Of a stretch of DNA of 64,000 nucleotides, positions 8,400 to 16,424 are shown one piece after another. The notes under the pieces are model-generated. The model was not told the origin of the DNA and ran no database searches. It was given only the letters and a program-made list of their open reading frames with translations. The first letter of the stretch is position 1, and each line of letters opens with the position of its first letter. The stretch is from an uncultured Caldilineaceae bacterium. Its GTDB lineage: Bacteria > Chloroflexota > Anaerolineae > Caldilineales > Caldilineaceae. The DNA lies in assembly GCA_951813625.1 (NCBI GenBank), contig CATOTS010000015.1:1-64000 (forward strand), read 5' to 3'. The position numbers and the translations under genes were made by a program.

Positions 8400-9863
8400 A
8401 TGGAACGCAGAGTGGTGAGTAGACGGAGGTTTTTGCAGTTGAGCGGGGCGGCGACCGGAGCGATCGCCCTTGCCGCATGCGCTGCACCCGCACCTATGCC
8501 AGCCGACACCGCCGACACCGGCTCCGCCGACGAAGGCGACGCGATGGAACAGGCGCTGGACCTGACCCTTTTGAGCTTGAAGGGGACCGGATGGCCGGAG
8601 TTCAACAATCTGATCGTTGACACCTTCATGGAGCAGACGGGCCACAACGGCACGCTGCAGGAGGCGCAGTGGCCGATCCGCGAAACGCTGATTCCCGCGA
8701 TTGCGGCCGGAACGCCGCCCGATGTCGTCCACGACATGGGCAAGATGTCAGCCGCGCTCTACATCGAAGGCGCCTACCTGACGCTGAACGACCTTGTGGA
8801 CGCCGCTACCTTCAGTATGGACGATTTCATCTCAGCTGACGCCGAGGCGCTTACCTTCTTCGGCGACGTCAAGAAGATCCCCTTCTGGCATAACGGCGTT
8901 CCCAACGGCTTCTTCATCTACCGCAAGGACTTTCTCGACGAAGCCGGCATATCGCATCCTCCCACGCACGACGCATTCGAGAGCCTTACGGAGCTATGGG
9001 AGTGGACGAGCAAGCTCCAGGTCCAGGATGCCAGCGGCAACATTACTCGCTGGGGCTGGGACCACATAGGCCCAGGCTGGTCGGGTTTTCCTGCGCTTGG
9101 CGGAGTCCTGGACCAGGGTTCCCACTGGTGGGACGAAGGTTCAGGTCAGTTCACCTTGAATACCCAGGAGTTGGTCGACACCATTCAGACCCTCTACATG
9201 GACCCGGTTTACACGTACGGCATCAGCTATGACAGGGCAAACACGCCCGAGGTGCCGCGCAACGAAAGACTCTTCGAAGGCGTGGTCGCGGCGCAGCATT
9301 TCACCTGGCCGATCCTGATTGCCTACGACAGCGATATGCACGACATGGTGGAGCTGATCGGGTTCTCGGAGATGCCGGGCATGGTGCCGGGGTCGCACGA
9401 GTACGGTTACGAGGGGACATGGGGCGCGGGCATCGTCGCGACCAGCCCTCCGGAAAACCACGCAGCTGCCTTCGAGCTGGCGTCGATGCAGCTTCAGCCG
9501 GAAATCGCCCGGGCCATCATGACAATTGCCGGACCTCCTTCGGCGCTGAATAGTTTCGGAGACGACCCGTGGCTGGATGAGCTGGCGGCCAAGGACAATT
9601 CGGGCGCCGTCTCGGTGGCGAATTACCGCAGAGATATCAAGTATCCGCCCACCTTCTCCGGCTGGGACTGGATGGACGGCGATATGATGCACTGGATCGA
9701 GGCCCGTTGCGGCTCGAGATACGGCGGCGAAGAACGCTGCAGCGAGAGCGGGTCGGGTCACATCTTCGATGGCCGGATCACACCCCAACAGCTGGCCGAG
9801 GAGTGGCAGGCTGAGGCGACCAGGATACGCCGCGAGCTGAGAGAGGCCGCCGGCCTTGAGTGA
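8400..9863 (+). CDS. ABC transporter solute-binding lipoprotein, Tat-exported (paralogue 2)
   Basis: This 487-residue extracellular solute-binding protein is clearly a tandem duplicate of the gene at 6708. They share length and long identical stretches (for example IPAIAAGTPPDVVHDMGKMS and LQVQDASGNITRWGWDHIG). It has SRRRFLQLSG (twin Arg, R8-R9) and lipobox LAAC with C27. AAAGGAGGAAGGAG immediately precedes ATG 8400; the in-frame upstream extension to 8289 lacks a signal and is rejected. Divergence lies mainly in the linker and in parts of the C-terminal half, so ligand range may differ from paralogue 1. Both are expected to deliver a sugar-like ligand to MalFG-type permeases. Confidence 0.9.
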   Translation: MERRVVSRRRFLQLSGAATGAIALAACAAPAPMPADTADTGSADEGDAMEQALDLTLLSLKGTGWPEFNNLIVDTFMEQTGHNGTLQEAQWPIRETLIPAIAAGTPPDVVHDMGKMSAALYIEGAYLTLNDLVDAATFSMDDFISADAEALTFFGDVKKIPFWHNGVPNGFFIYRKDFLDEAGISHPPTHDAFESLTELWEWTSKLQVQDASGNITRWGWDHIGPGWSGFPALGGVLDQGSHWWDEGSGQFTLNTQELVDTIQTLYMDPVYTYGISYDRANTPEVPRNERLFEGVVAAQHFTWPILIAYDSDMHDMVELIGFSEMPGMVPGSHEYGYEGTWGAGIVATSPPENHAAAFELASMQLQPEIARAIMTIAGPPSALNSFGDDPWLDELAAKDNSGAVSVANYRRDIKYPPTFSGWDWMDGDMMHWIEARCGSRYGGEERCSESGSGHIFDGRITPQQLAEEWQAEATRIRRELREAAGLE

Positions 9864-9899
9864 TAGCCGGGGCAAACTGGCTTTCTGAGGCCCGGTATG

Positions 9900-9939
9900 G
9901 GGAGCGGGGAACAGGACGAACCCCGCGTCTCCCGCTCCC
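9900..9939 (+). terminator. Perfect 9-bp stem-loop after the second binding protein
   Basis: GGGAGCGGG (9900-9908) pairs with CCCGCTCCC (9931-9939) across a 22-nt loop. An alternative GGGG/CCCC pairing lies inside the loop. It sits 37 nt after the stop codon and before the operon starting at 10104. It probably ends or attenuates the dioxygenase/binding-protein transcript. No T-tract follows. Confidence 0.5.
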
Positions 9940-10010
9940 TGTAACTCTTGAATTCACTTTGTCGCTTTGCCGGAGGCAACCGACCCCTGGCGTCGGCGCA
10001 GCCGCTGGTA

Positions 10011-10027
10011 TTGTAAACGCGTTTCAA
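10011..10027. promoter_or_regulatory. LacI/GalR-type operator-like palindrome
   Basis: TTGTAAACGCGTTTCAA has a 10-bp perfect palindromic core, AAACGCGTTT (10015-10024), with a central CG and outer TT/AA. This is the general form of LacI-family operators. It lies 77 nt upstream of the first gene of the transporter operon (10104). No LacI-family regulator is encoded in the window, so the cognate protein would be elsewhere. This is pattern-based only. Confidence 0.4.
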
Positions 10028-10103
10028 ACCGAACCTTCGCGCAAGCTTGTTAGCGATTCGACAGCGCCCCAGGTGTAGATGGGCGCCCCTCCCGATTGGC
10101 GGC

Positions 10104-12338
10104 ATGAAACGATCTTACCGTCTGGTCCTGCTGATCTGTACACTGCTCCTGGCCGGCGCGGGCACAGCACGCGGGCAGGAAACGATTGAACAGTACCGCA
10201 GCTACACTGTCGACCACGCTGGCCGCCAGCTTCCGATTCCCGATCCCTACATACTCGACCATATAATCGACAAAATCGGCGCCGACCTCGACGAGTTGTC
10301 GACCCCGCGCGATATTTTCCTGAACCGGGAAAACGGGCACCTCTACATCGCCGACACGGGCAACAACCGTATCATCGAGCTGGGGACGGACGGCGGAATC
10401 GTTCGCATCCTCGGCGAGGAGTTTGGACTCGACCGGCCCCAGGGCATCTTTCGCAATCCCCGCGACGGCACTTTGTGGATAGCGGACACGGGCAACGCGC
10501 GCATCTTGAATATCACCGAGGAAGGGCAGACGCTGCAGGAGTTCGGGGCGCCGCAAAGCGACGTGCTGACAGGCATCAACGCGGCCGCGCCGAGCAAGGT
10601 GCTGATCGACAAGCGCGGCTATATCTACTATCTCGAGGGCACCGGCGCCGGCATGATCGTGATGGACCAGCAGAACCGTTTTCGCGGCTTCTTCGGTTCC
10701 AATCGCAAGGCGTTCAGCCTGCGCTGGCTGTGGGCCAGGTACCTGGCTACGGAGGAGCAGAAGGAGAAAATCCTTCTTTCGACGCCGACGGCCCACTCAG
10801 ACATGTATTTGGGCAATGACGGGTTCATCTATACGTCGGTGGGAGGCGAGTCGGCGCGGCAGGTGCAGAAACTAAGTCCGGTCGGCGTGAATATTTTCGT
10901 AGAGAAGAGCCTGGAGAGGAAACTTTACAAGAACCGCATCTTCGGCGAGAAGCGCCGCGGGTGGGAGCCGCCGCACCGTTTTGGCGCGGTCACCGTGGAC
11001 GAGGTGGGAACGGTAACGGTGCTGGACCAGAGCAGCGGGCGCGTCTACCAGTACGACCAGGACCGCAACCTGCTGATGGCGTTCGGACGTATGGGCATCG
11101 GGCGGGTCGAGTTCGGGCTGCCCAGCGAAATCGAAGTCGACAACCGTGGTTATCTCTACATCCTGGATGCGGCGCGCTCGGTCGTCTACGTGCTGCGGCC
11201 AACACGATTTGCCGGCCTCGTGCACCAAGCGAGCGCGTTGCAATATGACGGACGCTACGCGGAGGCGGCCGCGGCTTGGCAGGGAGTGCTGGAACTGGCG
11301 TCGAACTACGAGCTGGCGCACAGCGGCATGGCCGCTGCCTTCTATCACCAGGAGCGCTGGCAGGAGGCGATGCATGAGTACGCGCTGGCGCACGATCAGC
11401 TGGGCTATGCGCTTGCCTTCTATGAGCACCGGCAGGACCAGCTGCGGCAAAACATGGGCTGGCTGGTGTCGTTTGTATTTCTTGTAATGGCGGGTGTCGT
11501 AGTCTCGCCTGCAATTTCCCATCAATTTAGGCGGCTGGGAAGAAGGCGCAACGGCGATTCTCTTCCCGCCGAAGGTGGGTATGCAGCATTGCCAGGCGAG
11601 AATGTTGAGGAAGGCGGCCGTTTAGGACCGGCGCGGCCGGTCATCTTGTTCCTCAAGCGCAGCCTGAACCTGGCCTGGGGGATAATCAAGCGGCCTATCG
11701 AAACCATGGAGAACGTCGCAATAGGGCGCTCCTGGTGGCTGGTGGTCGCCCTCGTGTTACTGGCTGCCGCGGCACGGATCGTCAGCCTTTGGCTGATCGC
11801 ATTCCACATGCGCGCGACGCCGACGGTAGGCTCAATACTGGACTGGGTGCGCGTGTATCGCCCGGTGGCATCCTACTTGTTGCCGGAACTCCGCTGGGAG
11901 GACTCGAACCTGCTGTTCGAGTCGGCCCGCATCGCAGTCCCTTGGCTGCTGTGGACGGTCTCGAACTACGGCGTGTCGGCGCTATTCGACGGCGAAGGAA
12001 CGTTTCGCGGGGTGGCGCGCACGACGGCCTGCTGCTTGGTCCCGTACATCATTTTCGCCGTGCCGATCGCGCTGCTCAGCCACGTGATGACGGTACAGGA
12101 GCGGGGGCTATACGAGGCCCTGTGGAGCCTGCTCTACTTCTGGATTCTGATCCTGCTGATCGTGCAGATACGGACGGTCCACAACTACCCACTGGGCCGG
12201 ACCCTTGGCGTGGGCGTTCTGAAGCTGTTTGGGATGTTGATCCTGGCCGGTGCGCTGGTGCTGATCGGGCTGTTGAGCGTAGAACTCATCGGATTCCTGG
12301 GGGAAGTCGCTCTTGAGATCATGCGGATGGTCATCTAG
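10104..12338 (+). CDS. Secreted/membrane protein: NHL repeats, TPR-like segment and Yip1 domain
   Basis: A 744-residue protein starts at ATG 10104 with a signal peptide (RSYRLVLLICTLLLAG, ending near ARG-QE). NHL-type beta-propeller repeats follow (about 60-370), seen in HLYIADTGNNRIIEL and TLWIADTGNARILNI and again near 330-360. A short TPR-like helical segment (about 375-450: YAEAAAAWQGVLEL, ERWQEAMHEYALAH) leads to one membrane helix near 460. The C-terminal part (about 540-744) has about five further helices and fits the Yip1 domain. The topology puts the propeller outside the cell. The biochemical role is unknown. It overlaps the next gene by 26 nt and heads an operon of DUF5696, permeases and a binding protein. 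An in-frame upstream start (10047) lacks a signal and is not preferred. Confidence 0.8.
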   Translation: MKRSYRLVLLICTLLLAGAGTARGQETIEQYRSYTVDHAGRQLPIPDPYILDHIIDKIGADLDELSTPRDIFLNRENGHLYIADTGNNRIIELGTDGGIVRILGEEFGLDRPQGIFRNPRDGTLWIADTGNARILNITEEGQTLQEFGAPQSDVLTGINAAAPSKVLIDKRGYIYYLEGTGAGMIVMDQQNRFRGFFGSNRKAFSLRWLWARYLATEEQKEKILLSTPTAHSDMYLGNDGFIYTSVGGESARQVQKLSPVGVNIFVEKSLERKLYKNRIFGEKRRGWEPPHRFGAVTVDEVGTVTVLDQSSGRVYQYDQDRNLLMAFGRMGIGRVEFGLPSEIEVDNRGYLYILDAARSVVYVLRPTRFAGLVHQASALQYDGRYAEAAAAWQGVLELASNYELAHSGMAAAFYHQERWQEAMHEYALAHDQLGYALAFYEHRQDQLRQNMGWLVSFVFLVMAGVVVSPAISHQFRRLGRRRNGDSLPAEGGYAALPGENVEEGGRLGPARPVILFLKRSLNLAWGIIKRPIETMENVAIGRSWWLVVALVLLAAAARIVSLWLIAFHMRATPTVGSILDWVRVYRPVASYLLPELRWEDSNLLFESARIAVPWLLWTVSNYGVSALFDGEGTFRGVARTTACCLVPYIIFAVPIALLSHVMTVQERGLYEALWSLLYFWILILLIVQIRTVHNYPLGRTLGVGVLKLFGMLILAGALVLIGLLSVELIGFLGEVALEIMRMVI

Positions 12339-14589
12339 GTTCGCGGCTTCGAGCCGGCTAATTTTGCAACTGGGAATGGTCTTTTGGCTGTTGCTGGCGG
12401 GGTCGACGCCGGTTGCGGCCGAGGATGTCTCGCCATTCAGCGGCACGCGTTTGCTGGCGGAAGCGGTGCCGGAAGGGTACGAGCTGGCGGCCCGCAGCGA
12501 ACACCTGGAGCTGCATATGCACCCGCAGAGCGCACAACTGGCGATCCGCGATCTGCGCTCTTCGCAAGTGTGGCTGAGCTCGCCGCCCTTGCCTCCGGGG
12601 GACGCGGTGCCGGAGAGCCTGCATGGCAAGTTCAACACAATCTTTTTCGCCTTTTTCACTCGCGGCCAGAGCACGCAGATGCGCCGTGAGGACAGCGTCT
12701 CCAAGGTCTCGAGCCTGGAGATCGAGCAGACTGCCGATGGGGCCGCGGTGCGCTACGAGATGGAGGCGTTGGGCGCTGGGCTGACGTTGCGCTACCGCCT
12801 GGGGCCGGACTACCTGGAGGTGACGATCGCCGAGGCCGATCTGGTCGAGACGGAGGAGAACCTGTTCGTCGGCGTTGAGCTGTTGCCCTACCTGGGGGCA
12901 GTTCCCCACGGCGAGGAGACACCGGCCTACTATGTTCTGCCGGACGGGCCGGGTGCACTGACCTATATCGGCCGGCAGGTGGGATATCGCAAGCCCTACA
13001 GCACGGTTTCCTATGGCACCGACCGCTATTCGTTTGCGCGGCCGTCGGAGCAGCGCACGCCGCTGCCAATGTACGGGATCGCGCATCCACAGGGCGCCGT
13101 AATGGGCGTTGCCACGGTCGGGGCGGGGGAGACCTCGATCGAGGCCGGCATCAGCATCGACCCGATGACATTCAGCCGCGCGAGTCTGCGGCTGATTTAC
13201 CGCCGGTTGACGCAGTTTCCGCTGCGCAAGGGTGTGTTCAAAGCCTTCTTCGAGACCGACCGGGTCGCCGGCGACCGCGGCATGCGCTTCTTCTTTTTGG
13301 CCGGTGAAGAGGCGAACTGGGTTGGCATGGCGCAGCGGTTCCGCCAACATCTGATCGAGTACCGCGGACTGGAAAGATTGGGCGCGTCGTCAGAGGCAGG
13401 AGCAGGTGCCGAGGAGAGTGCGGCGCTGCGGCTGCGGCTGATATTGGGAGCGCAGAAACCGGGCCTTATCTGGCGCAGCTTCGTCACCGCAACATCTTTT
13501 GCGCAGGCGGCTGAAATCGCGGCCGCCTACGTAGACGCCGGCATGACCGATCTGGACGTTGTGCTCGTGGGTTGGGAGGCGGACGGTTACCAGGGCAATC
13601 TGCCGCGGCGCTGGCCGCCAGACCGGCGGCTGGGCGGGGCGCGCGGTTTGGAGCGGCTGGCAAATCAGCTCGACGGGCTGGATGTACCTCTCTTCGTCGA
13701 GGCTGACTACACCTTGGCCTTTCTGCAAAACGGCGGATTCTTTCCCCTGACGGACGGGGTGATCCAGCCGAACCTGCTGCCGGTGAGCGACCTGGTGGCC
13801 TCGGCGGCGAACGTCGAGGTGCCGCGCGAGCTGCGCAAAAACCGTTTCTTTCTCAACCCCACTTTCGCGCGCGGCCGCTATCTGGAGAGAGAGGCGCCGC
13901 GCTTGGCGCGGCTGGGTGTGGACGGAATGGAGCTGCGCTGGTCGGGGGAGCTGCTGCTGAAGGACGTTAACCCCAGGTTTCCACTCGAAAGGACCGACTT
14001 CGCGGCCTCCTGGCGGGAGATGCTGATGTTGATCGGAGATACGTTGGGGTCGGCCGCGGCCCAGGGTGGGAACGGCTATGTACTCGGGGCGGCCGACACG
14101 ATTACGCAGCTGCCGCTCTACCGCAGCGACTATCTGTTTTCGGACGAGACGGTGCCATTCTATGCGATCGCTACGCACGGGCTGGTCCGGCTCTACGGGG
14201 AGGCGACAAACCTTGATTCGGACCCGCAGCGCGACTTTCTGACGCGGCTGGAATTTGGGATGCTGCCGACCTACGAGTTGACCTACCGTCAGCCAATCGT
14301 GCTGAACCGGACGACGTACAATGAGCTCTACAGTGCGCAGTACGAGGAGTGGATCGAGCAGGCCGCGAATGAGTATGCGGTCAGCATCGGGCAGCTGGGC
14401 CACACGGTCAACCAGTTCATCGTTGGGCGTCGTCAACTGGCGCCGCAGGTCTTTGCAACGAGCTACGAGGACGGCACCACCGTCTATGTAAACTACGGGG
14501 ACGAGCCGTTTGAGGACAGCGGCATCCGCGTTGAACCTCTTTGGTATCTTGTCGTCGCAGGCAAAAACCAGGGACTGGCAGGGGAGTGA
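12313..14589 (+). CDS. DUF5696-like secreted protein, possible glycoside-hydrolase fold
   Basis: A 758-residue protein with an N-terminal hydrophobic signal (ILQLGMVFWLLLAGS, cleavage near VAAED). Residues about 60-340 look like a beta-sandwich domain. From about 375 to 640 the text resembles a TIM barrel: MTDLDVVLVGWEADGYQGN, LDVPLFVEADYT, GVDGMELRWSGELL. From memory of similar operons in Firmicutes I place it in DUF5696; no enzyme activity is established. Acidic residues in GWEADGY, VEADYT and DGMELRW could be catalytic, but this is a guess. The start is TTG 12313 with GGGGGAA 8 nt upstream, overlapping the previous gene; ATG 12376 would shorten the signal. It stops 1 nt before the permease gene, so it is cotranslated. 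Confidence 0.7.
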   Translation: MRSCGWSSRFAASSRLILQLGMVFWLLLAGSTPVAAEDVSPFSGTRLLAEAVPEGYELAARSEHLELHMHPQSAQLAIRDLRSSQVWLSSPPLPPGDAVPESLHGKFNTIFFAFFTRGQSTQMRREDSVSKVSSLEIEQTADGAAVRYEMEALGAGLTLRYRLGPDYLEVTIAEADLVETEENLFVGVELLPYLGAVPHGEETPAYYVLPDGPGALTYIGRQVGYRKPYSTVSYGTDRYSFARPSEQRTPLPMYGIAHPQGAVMGVATVGAGETSIEAGISIDPMTFSRASLRLIYRRLTQFPLRKGVFKAFFETDRVAGDRGMRFFFLAGEEANWVGMAQRFRQHLIEYRGLERLGASSEAGAGAEESAALRLRLILGAQKPGLIWRSFVTATSFAQAAEIAAAYVDAGMTDLDVVLVGWEADGYQGNLPRRWPPDRRLGGARGLERLANQLDGLDVPLFVEADYTLAFLQNGGFFPLTDGVIQPNLLPVSDLVASAANVEVPRELRKNRFFLNPTFARGRYLEREAPRLARLGVDGMELRWSGELLLKDVNPRFPLERTDFAASWREMLMLIGDTLGSAAAQGGNGYVLGAADTITQLPLYRSDYLFSDETVPFYAIATHGLVRLYGEATNLDSDPQRDFLTRLEFGMLPTYELTYRQPIVLNRTTYNELYSAQYEEWIEQAANEYAVSIGQLGHTVNQFIVGRRQLAPQVFATSYEDGTTVYVNYGDEPFEDSGIRVEPLWYLVVAGKNQGLAGE

Positions 14590-14590
14590 C

Positions 14591-15469
14591 ATGAGACTGG
14601 GCCTGAGCCTGAGGAAACAACAGATCATCTGGGGTTACATTTTCGTGAGCCCCTGGATTGTGGGCACGCTGCTGCTGTTTGCATGGCCGTTGATTCGTTC
14701 GCTGATGTTGAGTTTTCAAAGGGTCACAGGGCTCGTGCAGCTGAAGAGCGAGTGGGCCGGGCTGACAAACTACAGCGAAGCCTTCCGCGAGGACGTGCGC
14801 CTGATTCCGGTGCTGACCGAAACGCTCGGCGACCTCGCGCTCGATCTGCCGCTGATCCTCATCTTCTCCCTGATCATGGCGATCCTCCTGGCAAGGGTAC
14901 GTCGCGGCCAGACGACGCTGCGCGCCATATTCTTCATGCCGGTCGTGATCGGAAGCGCCGGCGTTATCCAGGAGCTGCTGCGGGCCGGCGCCGGCGACGA
15001 GGTCATGATGTCTACAATGGAGCCGATTCTTGTATCGGCGGAATCATCGCCGCTCGAGGGCGGCATCGTAACACCGATCCAGGCGACGCTGGACCGGCTG
15101 ACGCTTATCATTTGGCGCACAGGCGTCCAGATCCTGCTTTTCGTGGCCGGCCTGAACAGCATTCCCCCTAGCCTGTACGAAGCCGCCTACGTCGACGGCT
15201 CGACCGACTGGGAAGCCTTCTGGAAAATCACCCTGCCGATGCTTTCGCCGGTGATCCTGGTTGCCGCCATCTATACGCTGGTCGACTCTTTCACCGATCC
15301 ACTCAACAAGGTGGTTGATTACATAATGGACGTGAGTATCGGCGCCTCGCTGCGGCTCGACTACGGCGCCGCCCTTGGCTGGATCTATTTTCTGCTAGTC
15401 TTTGTACTGATCGTACTACTCGTGCGGCTTTCGTCGGGCCTGGTCTTTTATGCTGGAGAGCGAACATGA
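14591..15469 (+). CDS. Sugar ABC transporter permease, MalF/UgpA type (pair 1)
   Basis: This 292-residue inner-membrane permease belongs to the carbohydrate (CUT1) ABC importers. It has about six transmembrane helices; the first is in YIFVSPWIVGTLLLFAWPLI. The cytoplasmic EAA loop that docks the ATPase is YEAAYVDGSTDWEAFWKITL. ATG 14591 follows GGGGAGTG and the DUF5696 stop by 1 nt; an upstream in-frame start inside that gene is rejected. Its stop overlaps the next permease start (ATGA), so the two are coupled. A longer-than-usual periplasmic loop lies at about 145-175. It works with the gene at 15466. Confidence 0.9.
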   Translation: MRLGLSLRKQQIIWGYIFVSPWIVGTLLLFAWPLIRSLMLSFQRVTGLVQLKSEWAGLTNYSEAFREDVRLIPVLTETLGDLALDLPLILIFSLIMAILLARVRRGQTTLRAIFFMPVVIGSAGVIQELLRAGAGDEVMMSTMEPILVSAESSPLEGGIVTPIQATLDRLTLIIWRTGVQILLFVAGLNSIPPSLYEAAYVDGSTDWEAFWKITLPMLSPVILVAAIYTLVDSFTDPLNKVVDYIMDVSIGASLRLDYGAALGWIYFLLVFVLIVLLVRLSSGLVFYAGERT

Positions 15470-16419
15470 ACGAAGGGCTTGCCGCGGCGATCGGAAATCG
15501 GCTTGCGCAGCTGCGAGCGCGGCCAATGGGAAACTGGGAACATACGTGGCGGGTATTCCGGCGGCGTCTGGGTACGCTGCTGCGCTGGATCATTCTGCTC
15601 GACTTCGCTTACATCTTTCTCTTTCCCGTAATCTTCATGGTCACGACGTCGATCAAAACGGTGCATGAGCTGAACAACCCGGCGGTTAACTGGATTTCGC
15701 GCACACCGACGAATGAAGGCTATCTGCTGGCACTCGAGGTGCTGCAGTACTTCGACGGCGTGCGTGTCAGCCTCGGAACCAGCGTGGTGGCGGCCGTCGG
15801 CCAAACGTTGATCGGCGCCATGGTTGCCTACGGTTTCGCCAGAATCCGCTTTCCCGGGCGCGATTTCCTGTTTGCCCTGCTGCTGTTCACGATCGTAGTG
15901 CCGCCGCAAACGACAATGGTGCCGCAGTTTATGCTGTATACCGACCTGAAGTGGACAAATACCTATTTGCCGCTGATCCTGCCGCCGTTTTTGAGCTACG
16001 GTGTGCGCGGTGGGATTCTTCTGATCGTCTTCCGCCAGTTCTTCCGCGGGTTGCCTTACGAGCTGGAAGACTCGGCGCACGTTGACGGCGCCGGTCCGTT
16101 CCGCACTTTCTGGCAGATCATGCTGCCGCTTGCCAAACCCGCGATCCTGGTGGTAATGCTCTTCTCACTGGTATGGACCTGGAACGACAACTTCACGCCG
16201 TGGCTGGTCCTGCGCGACAACACCCTCTACACGCTGACACAGCGGATGGAGATTTTCAACTCGCTGCTCAATAATTTCAGCGGTTCAACCTATACGCGGC
16301 TGGAGGAAAACACCTTCATGGCCGCGGTGACGTTGACCGTGCTGCCTCTGCTGCTGATCTACCTGTTCTCGCAGCGGTACTTCACGCAGAGCATCGACAG
16401 AACCGGGCTCGTGGAGTAG
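15466..16419 (+). CDS. Sugar ABC transporter permease, MalG/UgpE type (pair 1)
   Basis: The second permease of the pair has 317 residues and six predicted helices. The first, IILLDFAYIFLFPVIFMVTT, follows a basic N-terminal tail of about 40 residues. The EAA loop is YELEDSAHVDGAGPFRTFWQ. Its start overlaps the upstream stop by 4 nt. It is followed after 5 nt by the large binding-protein fusion, the likely partner. No ATPase gene accompanies the pair. Confidence 0.9.
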   Translation: MNEGLAAAIGNRLAQLRARPMGNWEHTWRVFRRRLGTLLRWIILLDFAYIFLFPVIFMVTTSIKTVHELNNPAVNWISRTPTNEGYLLALEVLQYFDGVRVSLGTSVVAAVGQTLIGAMVAYGFARIRFPGRDFLFALLLFTIVVPPQTTMVPQFMLYTDLKWTNTYLPLILPPFLSYGVRGGILLIVFRQFFRGLPYELEDSAHVDGAGPFRTFWQIMLPLAKPAILVVMLFSLVWTWNDNFTPWLVLRDNTLYTLTQRMEIFNSLLNNFSGSTYTRLEENTFMAAVTLTVLPLLLIYLFSQRYFTQSIDRTGLVE

Positions 16420-16424
16420 CTATA

